Of a stretch of DNA of 64,000 bases, positions 45,528-56,304 are shown piece by piece. Source of the stretch: Microcyclospora pomicola (lineage: Eukaryota; Ascomycota; Dothideomycetes; Capnodiales). Every line of letters starts with the position of its first letter. Position 1 is the first letter of the stretch. Location of the stretch: the NCBI GenBank assembly GCA_002786065.1, contig NHNY01000008.1, positions 434,001-498,000 on the forward strand. The letters are read 5' to 3'. Made by a program: the position numbers and the translations under genes. The notes beneath the pieces were generated by a model that worked only from the letters and a program-made list of their open reading frames with translations, had not been told where the DNA came from and did not search any database.

Positions 45528-47515
45528 TCACGGCGACGCTTCCGCACGCTCCCGCTCAGAACTCTCGCTGCCGGTATACCGCAGCCCGTCCTCGATCCCC
45601 GTGCCCGCACCCCGCTCCCTCCGCCCACCCGGCCAGCACACATTCGCCTCAATCAACTTCGCCAGATCCTCGACCGAAATGCGCCGCTGCGGCAGAAACT
45701 GCAAACACGCATCAACGATCTGCCGCAGCCGCGGGCTGTATAGCGCCACATACTCGGGCGGGAACCCAGCCGGCGACGGACCCCGATACCCCGGCGACGT
45801 GCAGTTCATCAGCTTGGCGAGCGTCAGGCCGACGGCGTAGACGTTCGTCGCGGACGAGATGGGCGCGAACGCGACGGCGGGCGGGGTCGGGACCCGCTGC
45901 TCAGGCGCCATGTACTCGTCCGTCCCGACGCCGCGGAACACAGCGGGATCGCGCGCTTGGTCGGGGTGCTGTAGCTTCGCGAGGCCGAAGTCGCCGAGCT
46001 TGAACTTGGGCAGGTTGGGCCAGTGCGGGTCGGTGGGATCCCGCGTTAGCAGGAAGATGTTGGCCGGCTTGATGTCGAGATGGTAGATCTCGGTCCACAC
46101 GGCGGCGCGGGCGGCGGCGGGGCCTGGGGAGGGGACGCCGTACTTCATCAGGTGGCAGGCGCGGGCGAGCGATTCGAAGATGGCCCAGATGGCGGCTTCG
46201 GGGATCGGCCGTTTGGTCGGCGTGATGGAGCGGGAAAAGGAGAAGCCGGACATCGAGGAGTCGGAGGGTGGTGGTGGTGAGGCGCTCGGCTGCCGGGGCT
46301 GCGAGGGTCCGGCGACGGAAGCCGGTATGTTGAAGCGCGAGGGATCCGGGAGGTGCACTGCAGTAGGAGCGGATGAAAGTTCGGAGGCGTAAGAGCCGAC
46401 CGCGCTGGGGGACACGCCGGCGTGGTGGTCCATGACGCCGTGGAGGTCTTCCTTAATGTCGCAGTACTCCATGTAGATCTGTTCGGATAGCCGTCAGCAA
46501 GACTCGAAGCCGTGAGGTCCACAACAGAGGAAAGCTCACCCGATACATATATAGTCGATGGTAGACGGCATAACGGATAAATCCCACGATACAGGAGCTG
46601 GCACCAGGCTGTTGCGACACGCGTCGATGGGTCAACACTTCGCTGGGCGTGATAGGATGACCAGAGGGAACATCCAGCGCTTCCCACATCGTCTTGTCGA
46701 GATAATTGTCTTTGACAGCCAATTGCTGCAGACCCATCGTTAGTGTCAAGCTCAGAATTGTGTTCGCGGTACTCAAGGGATGAACACTTACATTGACAAG
46801 CGTTTGCTCTGCATCATAGCCGAGCCAAAGACCGACGTGCGATTGACTCCCTGCAAGACGACATGTTAGTGATACCATCTCGACAAGAAACCCCCTTTTC
46901 CCGACTGTATTGACGGGACCCACCAAAGGCTATCGTCTTTTTGAACTCCCAGACGATTCCAGGGGGGTTTGGTCCCTCAGTAAAACCCAACCGCTTCGAG
47001 TAGGATGCATATCTGGTCTCGTCATCGTAGGTCTCTACACGATTCGTGAACGTCTGACGATCCCGCGGCGGAGACTCCACCTCGATATTGGGGGGTGTCG
47101 GCGGGAAGATGTGTGGCCGCCGAGCGTTGCGCGCTGCCATGCCATCCTCCTTCTCGTTTTCCGCAGCAATTGCATACTGCTCTCCCTTGAGCTTCTGAGC
47201 CGCGATATATAGATTCCAGGCTTGCTCGACCGCCTGGTCTTCATCCTGCGCGTAGGACGCCGATGCCTGTGCCATCACCGCGTGTACCGGTATGGGCACT
47301 GGCATACCTACCATTGAGGGCGGGTAGATGTCGATGCCCAGGTATATATAATTGTCGTACGCGCGCTTCTGGAAGGTGGTCAAGACGTGCAGCTGCTGGG
47401 TCGTGAGGCGTTTCCGAGCCCGTTCGATGAAGGAGCGCCAAGTCCTCTCGATTTCCCAAAGATCGTCAATGTTGGCACCTGGGCCAACCCTGGACGGACC
47501 CGCGATGGTAGACAT
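45528..47515 (-). CDS. Fungal-type protein kinase-like, 595 aa
   Basis: Four exons: 47515-46924, 46850-46792, 46725-46540, 46478-45528. Residues 1-190 form an N-terminal helical region of unknown role. The kinase N-lobe follows: loop FGSQSHVGLWLG near 195 and LAVKDN near 218, whose Lys fits the VAIK lysine. The catalytic loop HLDIKPANIF (HRD replaced by HLD) is near 410, DFG in KLGDFGLAKL near 440 and the activation-segment end YMAPEQ near 470. A Pro/Ser-rich insert of about 70 residues lies in the C-lobe before IPEAAIWAIFESLARACHLM. Key residues are present, so activity is plausible. It is a paralog of the gene at 52260-54428. Role unknown. Start chosen at MSTIAGPS. Confidence 0.78.
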
Positions 47516-48874
47516 TGGGTTCGATCTTCCGAGGGGTTCGACTGTTTCGAGCTGTTGTATAAGTGGCGTGCGTTGGCCGTCAGCGTCTGTACGAACGAGC
47601 GTTCTAGCAGCGACTCGGTAGACCAAGAAGTTTGTCAAGTTTCGTCGAAGGTCTCTGTGGTCGTTGCTGTATGTGGCTGTATCGTCTATGGCAAGGTCGG
47701 GCCTGACCCCGGTTGTCTACCATGGTATATATATCGATCCAGTGCCGCGGGGTGAATGAAGACATCACATCGGCATGGCGATACTCTTGTCGTGTGGTGA
47801 CTCAATTGGTGGTCCACAGCTACGCCCAAACACTGTACACGCTGCGCAGGTATGGCATGCGTGAAGGATCTTGGTGATGCTATGCACCTCCACCATGATC
47901 ATTAGATCAGAAAGTATCCCATGTAGGCAGAACTCTTCAGCAGCGGATCTAGAAGCGCGAGCTGAGTTGCACCAGTATCGAGGCCTCACCCGTGAAAGTT
48001 GTTCACGTCGCATGCCTGTGATGTAATGGTCTTGGTGAATGTCCGTGCATGCAGGTTTGCAGTAGGCATCCGTGGATAAGGCCAGACCAATGGCTCTTGA
48101 TGCTGATATTCTCGTCGAGAGATAGCCGGAAGTCGGGATAATGCCATCGCAGTGTTGCTGTTCTGCATCCCCCAGATTGCCACAGGCCAAAAGACGCAAC
48201 GCTTAGCATCCATAGTATAATGAACCGTTCGTATTGTAGCGAACCTGTAAACACCGAGTAAGCTCGAAAGGTGACGAGAACACATCATATGAGAGTCGAG
48301 GACAGACTTACCTCCAGCTGTACCCATAATCCCGCGTAGCCTCAAAACCTGTGAAAAGTGAATGAATATGAACGGAGGCGACTAGAACGCTTCATATAGA
48401 CATCCAATTGAACAAGGAACAAACAAAAAACAAAATCACTTGCCAGCTCGGAGATCGTCCCGACAACTTGTTTGCTCCCGAGCATGTATGCTACGCGATG
48501 TTTGCTTATTGCCTTGCCCGGCAAATGGGGCGTTGTAAGTCGTGGAACGTGAGAAACGGAAGACTGCATAGAAGTGAGCGTCGTGAAAGTGGTAAAATGT
48601 GCATATGTATTCGTGATTCTCGTAAAGGTCATAACCAAGTCCAACCCATAGGCATGCGTGCATGTATGCCAGCCGATGCGAATATCCGAGAGCAAATTTG
48701 AAGCAACCATCAACGCCAACGCTAGGTATTGCAAGCTTCCCGTCCCTTCCTAGCCCTCTTGTGGAATTCATGAATGCTCAAATTCAATCAAAATGGTGTG
48801 TGTAGAAGTAAATATGTGGTGGCGCGAAAATGCTCATGTACAATGACACGATATCAAACTATCGAGGGTGAATC
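47516..48874. other. Intergenic with possible minus-strand exons
   Basis: Between 48345 and 47986 the minus strand has good splice signals: TTTTCACAG before 48345, a GTAAGTC donor near 48310 and a GTTTACAG acceptor near 48246. The joined frame reads GYSWRFATIRTVHYTMDAKR and stays open to 47986. No credible first exon was found, so it may be a 5' non-coding exon of the kinase-like gene, a small gene or chance. Confidence 0.35.
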
Positions 48875-50410
48875 TTATCGTGTTCGTCCAGAAGTCATCA
48901 AGCGTGTCTGCAACCAGGCAGAGAAGCGGACCCAGCTACCTTGCGGCGTGCCGGATTTGTGCTCACGCGTCGTGCGCGAAGACTTTTCCGACATGCCCGC
49001 CTCTCGGCCCATTCGTGGCAAAGCCGCTTTGTGCGTTGGTCGACTGTCGTGGTAGCTTCTGGCGTGCAGTTTGGACGAATTAAGATTCTCCGATGTCTTG
49101 GATGTCTTCAAGGCGCGCGAGAGCTTCCCATCCGAAGTGTGAACAGCGGCGAGTACTGGCGTTGCGGACTCGGACTTTCGTCGTTGCCGCTCCTGGCTCT
49201 TCCGCTCCGTCTCACGACGCTTGATCGCCTCACGCTCGCGTTTCAGGTCTTTGCTGGCTTCTTTCTCGTCGAATTTGCGACGAGCAGCGCGGATGCGCTC
49301 TTCACGCGATTGCGGCTCGCTTTCCGTGCGGCGAGACACTAGACTGACAGCTTTGTCGAAGCTGGTCCGAGCAGAGACGATTGCCACAGAGTCGGCGGAG
49401 TGATCCGTGTTCAGACGCGGTCGAGATGGTCTCCTTCCTTTGCCCACGTGTCCTGACTCGTGTAGAGAGCTGGCATGAGTACTGGAAGATGGGATCCGGG
49501 TGAATTCCTCTGCCGTGTGGGCCTGTGACAAGGGCGTGGGTTGTAGGGAAGAAATTGACATGCTCCGTCGAGAGCGGAAACCCAGACCGACTCTGAGATC
49601 CTCTTCAATAATGTCATGACTTTCCTCCGTCTCGTCGCCAATGATCGATGCAGGGTAGGATGACGTCGGCGTGAATGGTCTGGGCGTCTGTCTCATTGGA
49701 TGAACGAAGGGTTGATTCGGTCGGTGACCACCTGAGCCAGTCGATACTTGTGACCCGACACTAGTGGTCCTGCCATGCGTTCCTCGCCGGCCAACATGAG
49801 TGAAAGTCACGTCAGACGCCGTCTTCCCAGCAGCATCATGTATGCCCAACCCAGACAGTTGCTCATTTTCCGCGACCGGTCGTGATAGATCCAAGCGTCC
49901 TTGATCCTCCTTTGAAGACTTCCTCACGTATGGCTTGATTTTAGGTGTCGAGTTTGATGTGGGGCGACTGACGAGGTCTGGAAATGGCTCCTCGTATGTT
50001 GCGAACGGGGTCGAGTACTGCGAATTGCCGGCACCAAAGGGCGAAGGCGGACCAGGTAAGGATGTAGCAGACGGTGCTCGTTTGTGTAGCTTCGCATGAC
50101 CAGAAGCAGATCGTGGTGTGCCTGTTGAGGTGGTGCTGGCAGTGTAGGACGCCATGCTAGTATCAAGGGCTCGTAAAGTAGTCTTGGAGGTGTGTCGGCC
50201 GGTGGAAGAAGACTGCGATGACGAGCCTCCGCCTACACGCCCTGGACCGGCATACGGGCTTTGATACAGTCTCGACGGGTCATTGCCTGCGCTGAACAAG
50301 GACTTGGACAAAGCAGCAGCCGCACCATGGCTGTGCAGCATAGATGGGTTACCGCTGAGAGGAGCATGAAAGGACGGCTGCTGAGAGAGCACCGCAGCAG
50401 CGGCCGCCAT
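48875..50410 (-). CDS. Disordered Ser-rich fungal protein, 511 aa
   Basis: Single exon from ATG at 50410. Function not recognised. Almost the whole protein is predicted disorder by composition (Ser, Thr, Pro, Arg). From about 370 to 420 there is a strongly charged helix (REERIRAARRKFDEKEASKD, then EREAIKRRETERKSQERQRR) that could be a single alpha-helix or coiled coil. The last 20 residues (GSWVRFSAWLQTRLMTSGRT) are hydrophobic and look like a conserved terminal motif. Many RxxS sites suggest phosphorylation. No signal peptide or membrane span. The upstream region carries a purine-rich tract. Confidence 0.65.
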   Translation of the reverse strand: MAAAAAVLSQQPSFHAPLSGNPSMLHSHGAAAALSKSLFSAGNDPSRLYQSPYAGPGRVGGGSSSQSSSTGRHTSKTTLRALDTSMASYTASTTSTGTPRSASGHAKLHKRAPSATSLPGPPSPFGAGNSQYSTPFATYEEPFPDLVSRPTSNSTPKIKPYVRKSSKEDQGRLDLSRPVAENEQLSGLGIHDAAGKTASDVTFTHVGRRGTHGRTTSVGSQVSTGSGGHRPNQPFVHPMRQTPRPFTPTSSYPASIIGDETEESHDIIEEDLRVGLGFRSRRSMSISSLQPTPLSQAHTAEEFTRIPSSSTHASSLHESGHVGKGRRPSRPRLNTDHSADSVAIVSARTSFDKAVSLVSRRTESEPQSREERIRAARRKFDEKEASKDLKREREAIKRRETERKSQERQRRKSESATPVLAAVHTSDGKLSRALKTSKTSENLNSSKLHARSYHDSRPTHKAALPRMGREAGMSEKSSRTTREHKSGTPQGSWVRFSAWLQTRLMTSGRTR

Positions 50411-52259
50411 GATGTTGGTCGCGCCGGACTAAGCGTGGCTCATCGTCTACGTGGTGGGCGTGGCTCGTCGAAACTTGGAAGTGGACACGGTCTGAAGTGA
50501 GCCTGGGCGGCACAGAAGCCGTGACAGCCGGAGGTAGTCTTATGTACTGTAGGACAGGGAGGAGGAAGAGGAAGAAGAAGAAGGAAAACAACCAGCGACA
50601 GCAGAGCCGCTGTGGAGTCTTGAGGCTGCCGCTCACTCCATGACGGGAGGAGGAATTGACGGGCAGCGGGTGCAGTACGTGAGTTGACTTCAAGCTGAAG
50701 TCGTTGTGCTGAACTGCGGCTCAGCCGGACGACTAGCGCGCGGTGGTGCCGATACGGATCCTGACTGCGGACGACGGATGTCACCACGACGACGGATATG
50801 CGATGGAAGTGGACATGCGAACCGTCGATAATATTTCTTGCAAGTAGAAAGAATGGAGAGCATCATACATGAAAGGAGCTTATGTACGGATATATCATCA
50901 CATCCACAGCTTAGAAGAAGCAGACGCCGGAATATCTGAGTGTGAAGGATTGGTGGAGATGTCGGCCAGGCCTAGATTTCGCTGCTGACTGCAGGGCCTC
51001 ACTCTTCCACCTGATAATCCCTCACTTCGTTCCGATCATCGACAAGAAGATTAGTGTCACCTTACCTGTTGCTCGACAAGGACTGGCCTCCCTGTGTTGG
51101 ATGCTCTTAGCGACCGAGACGTAATGCTGCGCCAGATACGCCACTTGGTCATCATTGCGACTCGTCGACCACTGGCGGCGCAAGTAATTTCATTTTGGTT
51201 GGTTTCATGACTGTCTTGGTCTCTTGAGCTGGCCAACTTTCGCCACATCTGGACCGATAAACATGCCCATCATGACGAAGACACGTCAGTGCTGCAAGCG
51301 ATGTCTTTCAAGAAGTCGTTGTTCGGTGCGAGGTGTTCTTAGACTGTTACCTTATGCTCTTGAACGTGATCTGCGTGCACTGATCATGATATCCACGCTC
51401 TGACACGTGCCCACGCTTCGGCTGTTTCGGGAAGTTAGCCACGCGCTCCCGGGCGCTTAATCGACTACACTTGAAACTCTCGCCATAAGTTACCTGGTTT
51501 CGATGTCTGACCAAAGGACAATGTCTGCTCCTTGCTCGGTAGGAAGCAAGGGATGCTACACCAAACATGAAGCGAAAGTCGCCCATCACTGTTCTGCGCG
51601 CCTTACACGACTTTGACATGTAATGGTCGGACTGCAGTAATCGGGCTCCTCGTGCTGTTGGACATTCAGGTAGTACCGCTGATCTGAGGAGTCTTGTCAC
51701 ACCCAGAGGATGCCCTCTAAACTTTCTAGCATAAACATGTACGATGGCTTCATTTGGTCACGATGATTAAGATGCCAGCCCACCTCACCCTAGCGTCCGT
51801 TGATTGACTGCGGTTAGTAGCATTTGACAGGGTGGATTTCCCCCTCACGGAGAAGATAGCATCGGCTGCACCCAGAACATCAATTGTCGAGACAATCGCA
51901 GTGCTGATTCCCCACCAGAACAAACAATGCTGCAGCACAATAGCAGCATTCATGGCTATACGTTGAGGTTAATTGTCTTTTGCGACACATTCTGGACCGG
52001 TGGCATTCCAATCTGCGAGCGAACATGCTCGATAAAGAATTGACGTTGGTCACGTCTGCATTCAGCATTCAGCAATTGTGCGTAGAGACAATGAGTCCAC
52101 ATTTGGGACAAACCCGCAACAAGCGGTACCCCGAACAAAGACATTAGCAAGGCAAAGTCGCACCTACAAGTAAAGTCCGTCATTCGACCCATCTCCATCT
52201 GAGCCAGGAAAGACACTCAGTCTCGCTCCTACTTCCAGCACACCTTCAAAAGTTTCGTA
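50411..52259. other. Intergenic, 1.85 kb
   Basis: Divergent promoters of the disordered protein and the kinase-like gene. A purine-rich GAA/GGA tract lies at about 50560-50590. Minus-strand frames at 51750-51953 and 51956-52216 have mildly coding-like composition but no family or splice support. Confidence 0.5.
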
Positions 52260-54428
52260 ATGGCACGTAATCGTCCAGCTCCCCAACCCACGCGTCGCAC
52301 CCGCCGCAACCAACCCGACAGCGGCCAAGCCCCAGCTCCGGACCTTGCAGATGCAGTCAGTGATCCTGAGAGATTACTGAAGAAAAACAACCGCAAGCAA
52401 CCGCCTGCCAGTCGTCCAGCTTCTCCTCATAAGAGCACATCCCCCAAACCAGAACCAAGTCTTCATGAACAAACTCCTCCTGGGTCCACGGAGCGCAAGT
52501 CAGATCTTCCTGAGCCAACACCTCCTCAGCAGACCTCTCATGATCCACAGCCTCGCAGATTAAGTCCTCATGAGCCAATTTCGAGCTTACCACCATCTCA
52601 TGATCCAATGCCGCATGAAGCCAGTCCTCATGACCTTCATCATGGGGACACTCATGCTCATGCATCGGGTATCCAGATCTCGGCCGAGCGAGGGACAAGC
52701 CTCCGCGAACAGTCCCCCTCAAGACCGTCCCCACATCGACCAACCTCCCGTCCCAGTCCGCCTATGTTCAACGTGCGAGAGGAAACTGTCGAGCCAAATC
52801 AGGACTCGCCACACGCTCCGATCAAACCCGAGATGGATGCGCAGCCAGATCCCGATGATGTGGTTAGAAGCAGAGAATCACCGGACAGACCAATTCCGCG
52901 TACCTCCGATGAGCTATGGCGAGAATTACTGCGGCTGGTGGATGCCAATCCGGCAAACATTGGACATCATAGCGACCTCAGGCGGCTTGGGAATAGATTA
53001 CGTGAAGACATGCTTTTCTACAATCAAGGCCCGGTACTCCCGCCAGCGTTACAACTCGATCTGGCAAGCGGATCAGTTGCAGATTTGGACACCTTGGTCT
53101 CGGAATTTACCTCATTCGTACTCTCCAAGGTATGGGGCTGGCACGTCGATCACCAGAGGCAGCCGACAGCTAAGGTAGTCGCGATAGTTGACATGGAAAC
53201 CAACATCGCGAGGTTTGACGCTGGCAAGGAATTTCGATATCCCATAGACGACAATGACGAAGCCTCTCCGGACTTCTACGGTGCCATAAGTAATCACTCT
53301 CACACACCAAAGCAAGCTGCCAAGATCTGCCAAGCATTGGGCATCGGCCTCGATGAGGTTTTCGAAGGCGGGTGGAACTTCATGGGGACGCTTGGCCAGG
53401 GAGGCAATGGTCATGCCGCCCTATGGGCGCAATACGACAGTAATGCTGTGATGATCGACCGATTAGTCACCAAAGAACACTGGGCACGCAGAGCCCACTG
53501 GAAAGTTCACATAAACGGTTCGCTGGCTAAAGCGTCCAACGGAACCGAACTTCCCAAAGAAGCGTACATACAAGCCTTGCTGGCAGAAAGGCGTGAGGGC
53601 AACTCGAGTATCGTCGACCTTCGTGCATGGGCGCTCTACGAGGACATCTTCATGTATCGACTGTACTTGGAGTTTTGCGAAATCCCTGACAATCTGGAAC
53701 AAGTCATCACACGCCACTACCACATGGAAGAGAAAGTCGATGTTTCTGGTAGGCACCTGTCCTGTCCGATTGCTGAGGTCGTCATCTGGGCAGCGCTCGA
53801 GACCCTGACTCACGCCATCCACCTGATGAAATATGGCCTACCACCGTCTATGCTCGGAACATCAGTCAGCTGGAAGAAAGAGATCGTCCATCTGGACATG
53901 AAGCCCTCGAACATCTTCTTGAAGTCGCCACATCCGACCATCTGGCCTGACACGCCACAGTTCCGCCTGGGAGACTACGGTACGGCTGAGTTTCTCCCCG
54001 TGCGCCACTTCGCCGGTACCCAAGGCTACCAAGCCCCCGAGCAGGAGAGTCAATCGCACGATGCCAACTCGGCGGTCAACGTCTGGGCCGTGGGCGCCAA
54101 CATCGCGTCGCTCATCAAAGTGCGACGATGCCGGAAACTCCGTCCTGACATGCTTCCGGCGCAGTTGGCGAGACTCGTGCCTCAGGATCCGAAACAGATT
54201 GCTTTGTTCAACGACCGGGATCAGGAGCTCTACAGCCCTGAGCTGCTTGAACTGGTAGAGGCCTGCTGTGCAGTGAACCCCAACGATCGCATCTCGGTCC
54301 GTATCCTGTGGGCGCAGGTCAACCATTATGTTAATCAGGGGCCGGAGCCTTTGAAGTCGAGGAAGAGGAAGCGTGAGGAGTTGTTCATGTACACGGAGGA
54401 ACCTGCTTATCAGAGATTGAGATTGTAG
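52260..54428 (+). CDS. Kinase-like protein with pseudokinase features, 722 aa
   Basis: Single-exon paralog of the gene at 45528-47515. Residues 1-200 are disordered and full of SPHEP/SHDP-type repeats (LSPHEPISSLPPSHDPMPHE). A helical linker follows. The kinase-like domain starts near 375 with a Gly loop, GTLGQGGNGHAALW. The position of the VAIK lysine reads AVMIDRL, with no Lys. The catalytic loop is HLDMKPSNIF near 544 and the DFG site is GDYG near 571, then GTQGYQAPEQ. Loss of the ATP lysine with an altered DFG suggests weak or no catalysis. The C-terminus has a basic KSRKRKRE that could be a nuclear signal. It neighbours a HET gene. Function unknown. Confidence 0.75.
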   Translation: MARNRPAPQPTRRTRRNQPDSGQAPAPDLADAVSDPERLLKKNNRKQPPASRPASPHKSTSPKPEPSLHEQTPPGSTERKSDLPEPTPPQQTSHDPQPRRLSPHEPISSLPPSHDPMPHEASPHDLHHGDTHAHASGIQISAERGTSLREQSPSRPSPHRPTSRPSPPMFNVREETVEPNQDSPHAPIKPEMDAQPDPDDVVRSRESPDRPIPRTSDELWRELLRLVDANPANIGHHSDLRRLGNRLREDMLFYNQGPVLPPALQLDLASGSVADLDTLVSEFTSFVLSKVWGWHVDHQRQPTAKVVAIVDMETNIARFDAGKEFRYPIDDNDEASPDFYGAISNHSHTPKQAAKICQALGIGLDEVFEGGWNFMGTLGQGGNGHAALWAQYDSNAVMIDRLVTKEHWARRAHWKVHINGSLAKASNGTELPKEAYIQALLAERREGNSSIVDLRAWALYEDIFMYRLYLEFCEIPDNLEQVITRHYHMEEKVDVSGRHLSCPIAEVVIWAALETLTHAIHLMKYGLPPSMLGTSVSWKKEIVHLDMKPSNIFLKSPHPTIWPDTPQFRLGDYGTAEFLPVRHFAGTQGYQAPEQESQSHDANSAVNVWAVGANIASLIKVRRCRKLRPDMLPAQLARLVPQDPKQIALFNDRDQELYSPELLELVEACCAVNPNDRISVRILWAQVNHYVNQGPEPLKSRKRKREELFMYTEEPAYQRLRL

Positions 54429-54717
54429 AGATGGGACTGGGATGGGATCGCAGCAGTATAGGAGTTGGTTTTGCGCTTTGTATTACACTTTGTCACAACA
54501 TCTGGATGAAACTGCCCTTTTACGTGTCTGATTCATGGCACAATGGTAGGAATGTCTGATCAATTGATACATAGGTACCTACATGTACAGATGGTATGCA
54601 GTAGAGGTACTGAAACTACAGCCATCGTACCATGATCTACGCGTGTCATTGCCCAGCATCTCTCATACCACTCTTCAATCTCACCTCCCACCTCGCCATG
54701 CTCACCACAATATTAAC

Positions 54718-56121
54718 ATGCGTCTGCTAAACACCCACACGCTGCACTTTGAAACGTTCAACGATGCCCCTAGCAGCGTACCATACTACGCCATCCTGTC
54801 GCATCGTTGGACAGATCACGAGACCAGCCATAAGCACTTCCGCAAGACGCCGGACCCGCGCAGCCACCCGGGATGTAAGAAAGTCGTCGACTTTTGCGCG
54901 TTCGCGCGCGCCCACGGGATGGAGTATGTATGGGTCGATACGTGTTGTATTGACGTGCGTAGCTCGGCGGAGCTGTCGGAGGCGGTTAACTCGATGTAAG
55001 TCTTGCCTGCCTAAGGGGTCTTTGTTTGCGCCACATGTGATGGGCTGTCGATGAGGCCAAAGAGGTATGGCTGTGATCCTGACTTGGTGATTATGTTCCA
55101 ATGGTATCGACGTGCGAGAGTGTGCTATGTCTACATGGCGGATGTAGGAATCGCTTCACCAGAGGGGAAGGAGCAGGACGACTCTGCGATGCTACAGCTG
55201 CGGGTTCGGGAGCTGAGGAAGAGTTCGTGGTTCACTCGCGGCTGGACGTTGCAGGAATTGCTCGCGCCGTATCGAGTTGAATTCTGCACGTGGGATTGGC
55301 AAGTCTTTGGGACGAAGGCTGAAGAGCCGTTCATCGAGATTCTCCACGACATCACAGGGATTCCAGTGCCGGCATTGCGAGATCCGCGGCTGGTGACAGT
55401 GTTCTCGATCGCACAGCGTATGTCGTGGGCTGCTCACCGGCGTACAACTCGTATCGAAGATCAAGCTTACTGTCTTCTGGGGTTATTCGAGGTCAACATG
55501 GCGCTCCTCTATGGTGAAGGCACGCGAGCGTTCCAGCGACTGCAGCGAGAGATCCTTGCCCAGAGTGACGACGAATCGATCTTCGCCTGGACGATCGATC
55601 GATTCATGGCCCAAGACGGTCTAGGAGTCCTAGCGCCTTCCCCTCGCGCGTTCGCCGACTCAGGCAATATCGTGCGAACATACCGCAGTCGCCAGCCGCC
55701 TTGTCTGACGACAAGCAAAGGTCTCTCCTTCACGCCACGCACATCGTTCTACCATGATCATCTCAGCGAAGCTGTATGGGTCGTCTATCTCGAATGCGGG
55801 AAGCTGAAACCTGGTCACATCAAGCCTGATGCGAGAGTGACTGGCATGTTTCAGCGGCGCGATGTGCAGCTTTGCGCCATCGTGTTGACCAGGGAGCATC
55901 AGGCGTTGATCGTGTCGCAGCAAGAGTGGCGCGAGGCAGTCGATGCCTCTGCACGCGTGGCTGGATTGAATCCATCATTGCTGCTTGCCAGGCGGGACAA
56001 GTTCCAGCCATCGTTCTATCGTGTCTTTGCGAATACACTCGTCAGGGAAGATATGACCGAATCGTTACCTCGTGGCAAAGGGAGGTTAGAGCTCGACAGG
56101 CCATTTTATATGAAAGCATGA
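54718..56121 (+). CDS. HET-domain protein
   Basis: Predicted 447 aa, two exons (54718-54995, 55056-56121). The heterokaryon-incompatibility domain covers about residues 1-160: MRLLNTHTLHFETF, YAILSHRW, YVWVDTCCID, SSAELSEAVNSM, WYRRARVCYVYMADV, SSWFTRGWTLQELLAP. This domain mediates non-self recognition and regulated cell death in filamentous ascomycetes. The C-terminal part has the usual YCLLGLFEVNMALLYGEGTR motif and no NACHT, ankyrin or WD repeats. The first intron's end is unclear: the nearest workable acceptor (GATGAG, 55055) leaves about 12 extra residues between NSM and FQWYRR compared with the family. It lies beside a pseudokinase-like gene. Confidence 0.85.
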
Positions 56122-56304
56122 CATCCCGCATGTGTCGATAGCTTTTCATGATTTCTCTACCATAAGCTGACCTGGCGTAAAGCTGCAAGCAACACAACCC
56201 CTAATGGCCAAACCCTTCAAGCCCAAGACTCCAACTGTTTTCGCCGAACAGCAACGCCTCCGCTAATTGGTACAGCATTGCAAGCACGATTGATGATCCC
56301 CTGA

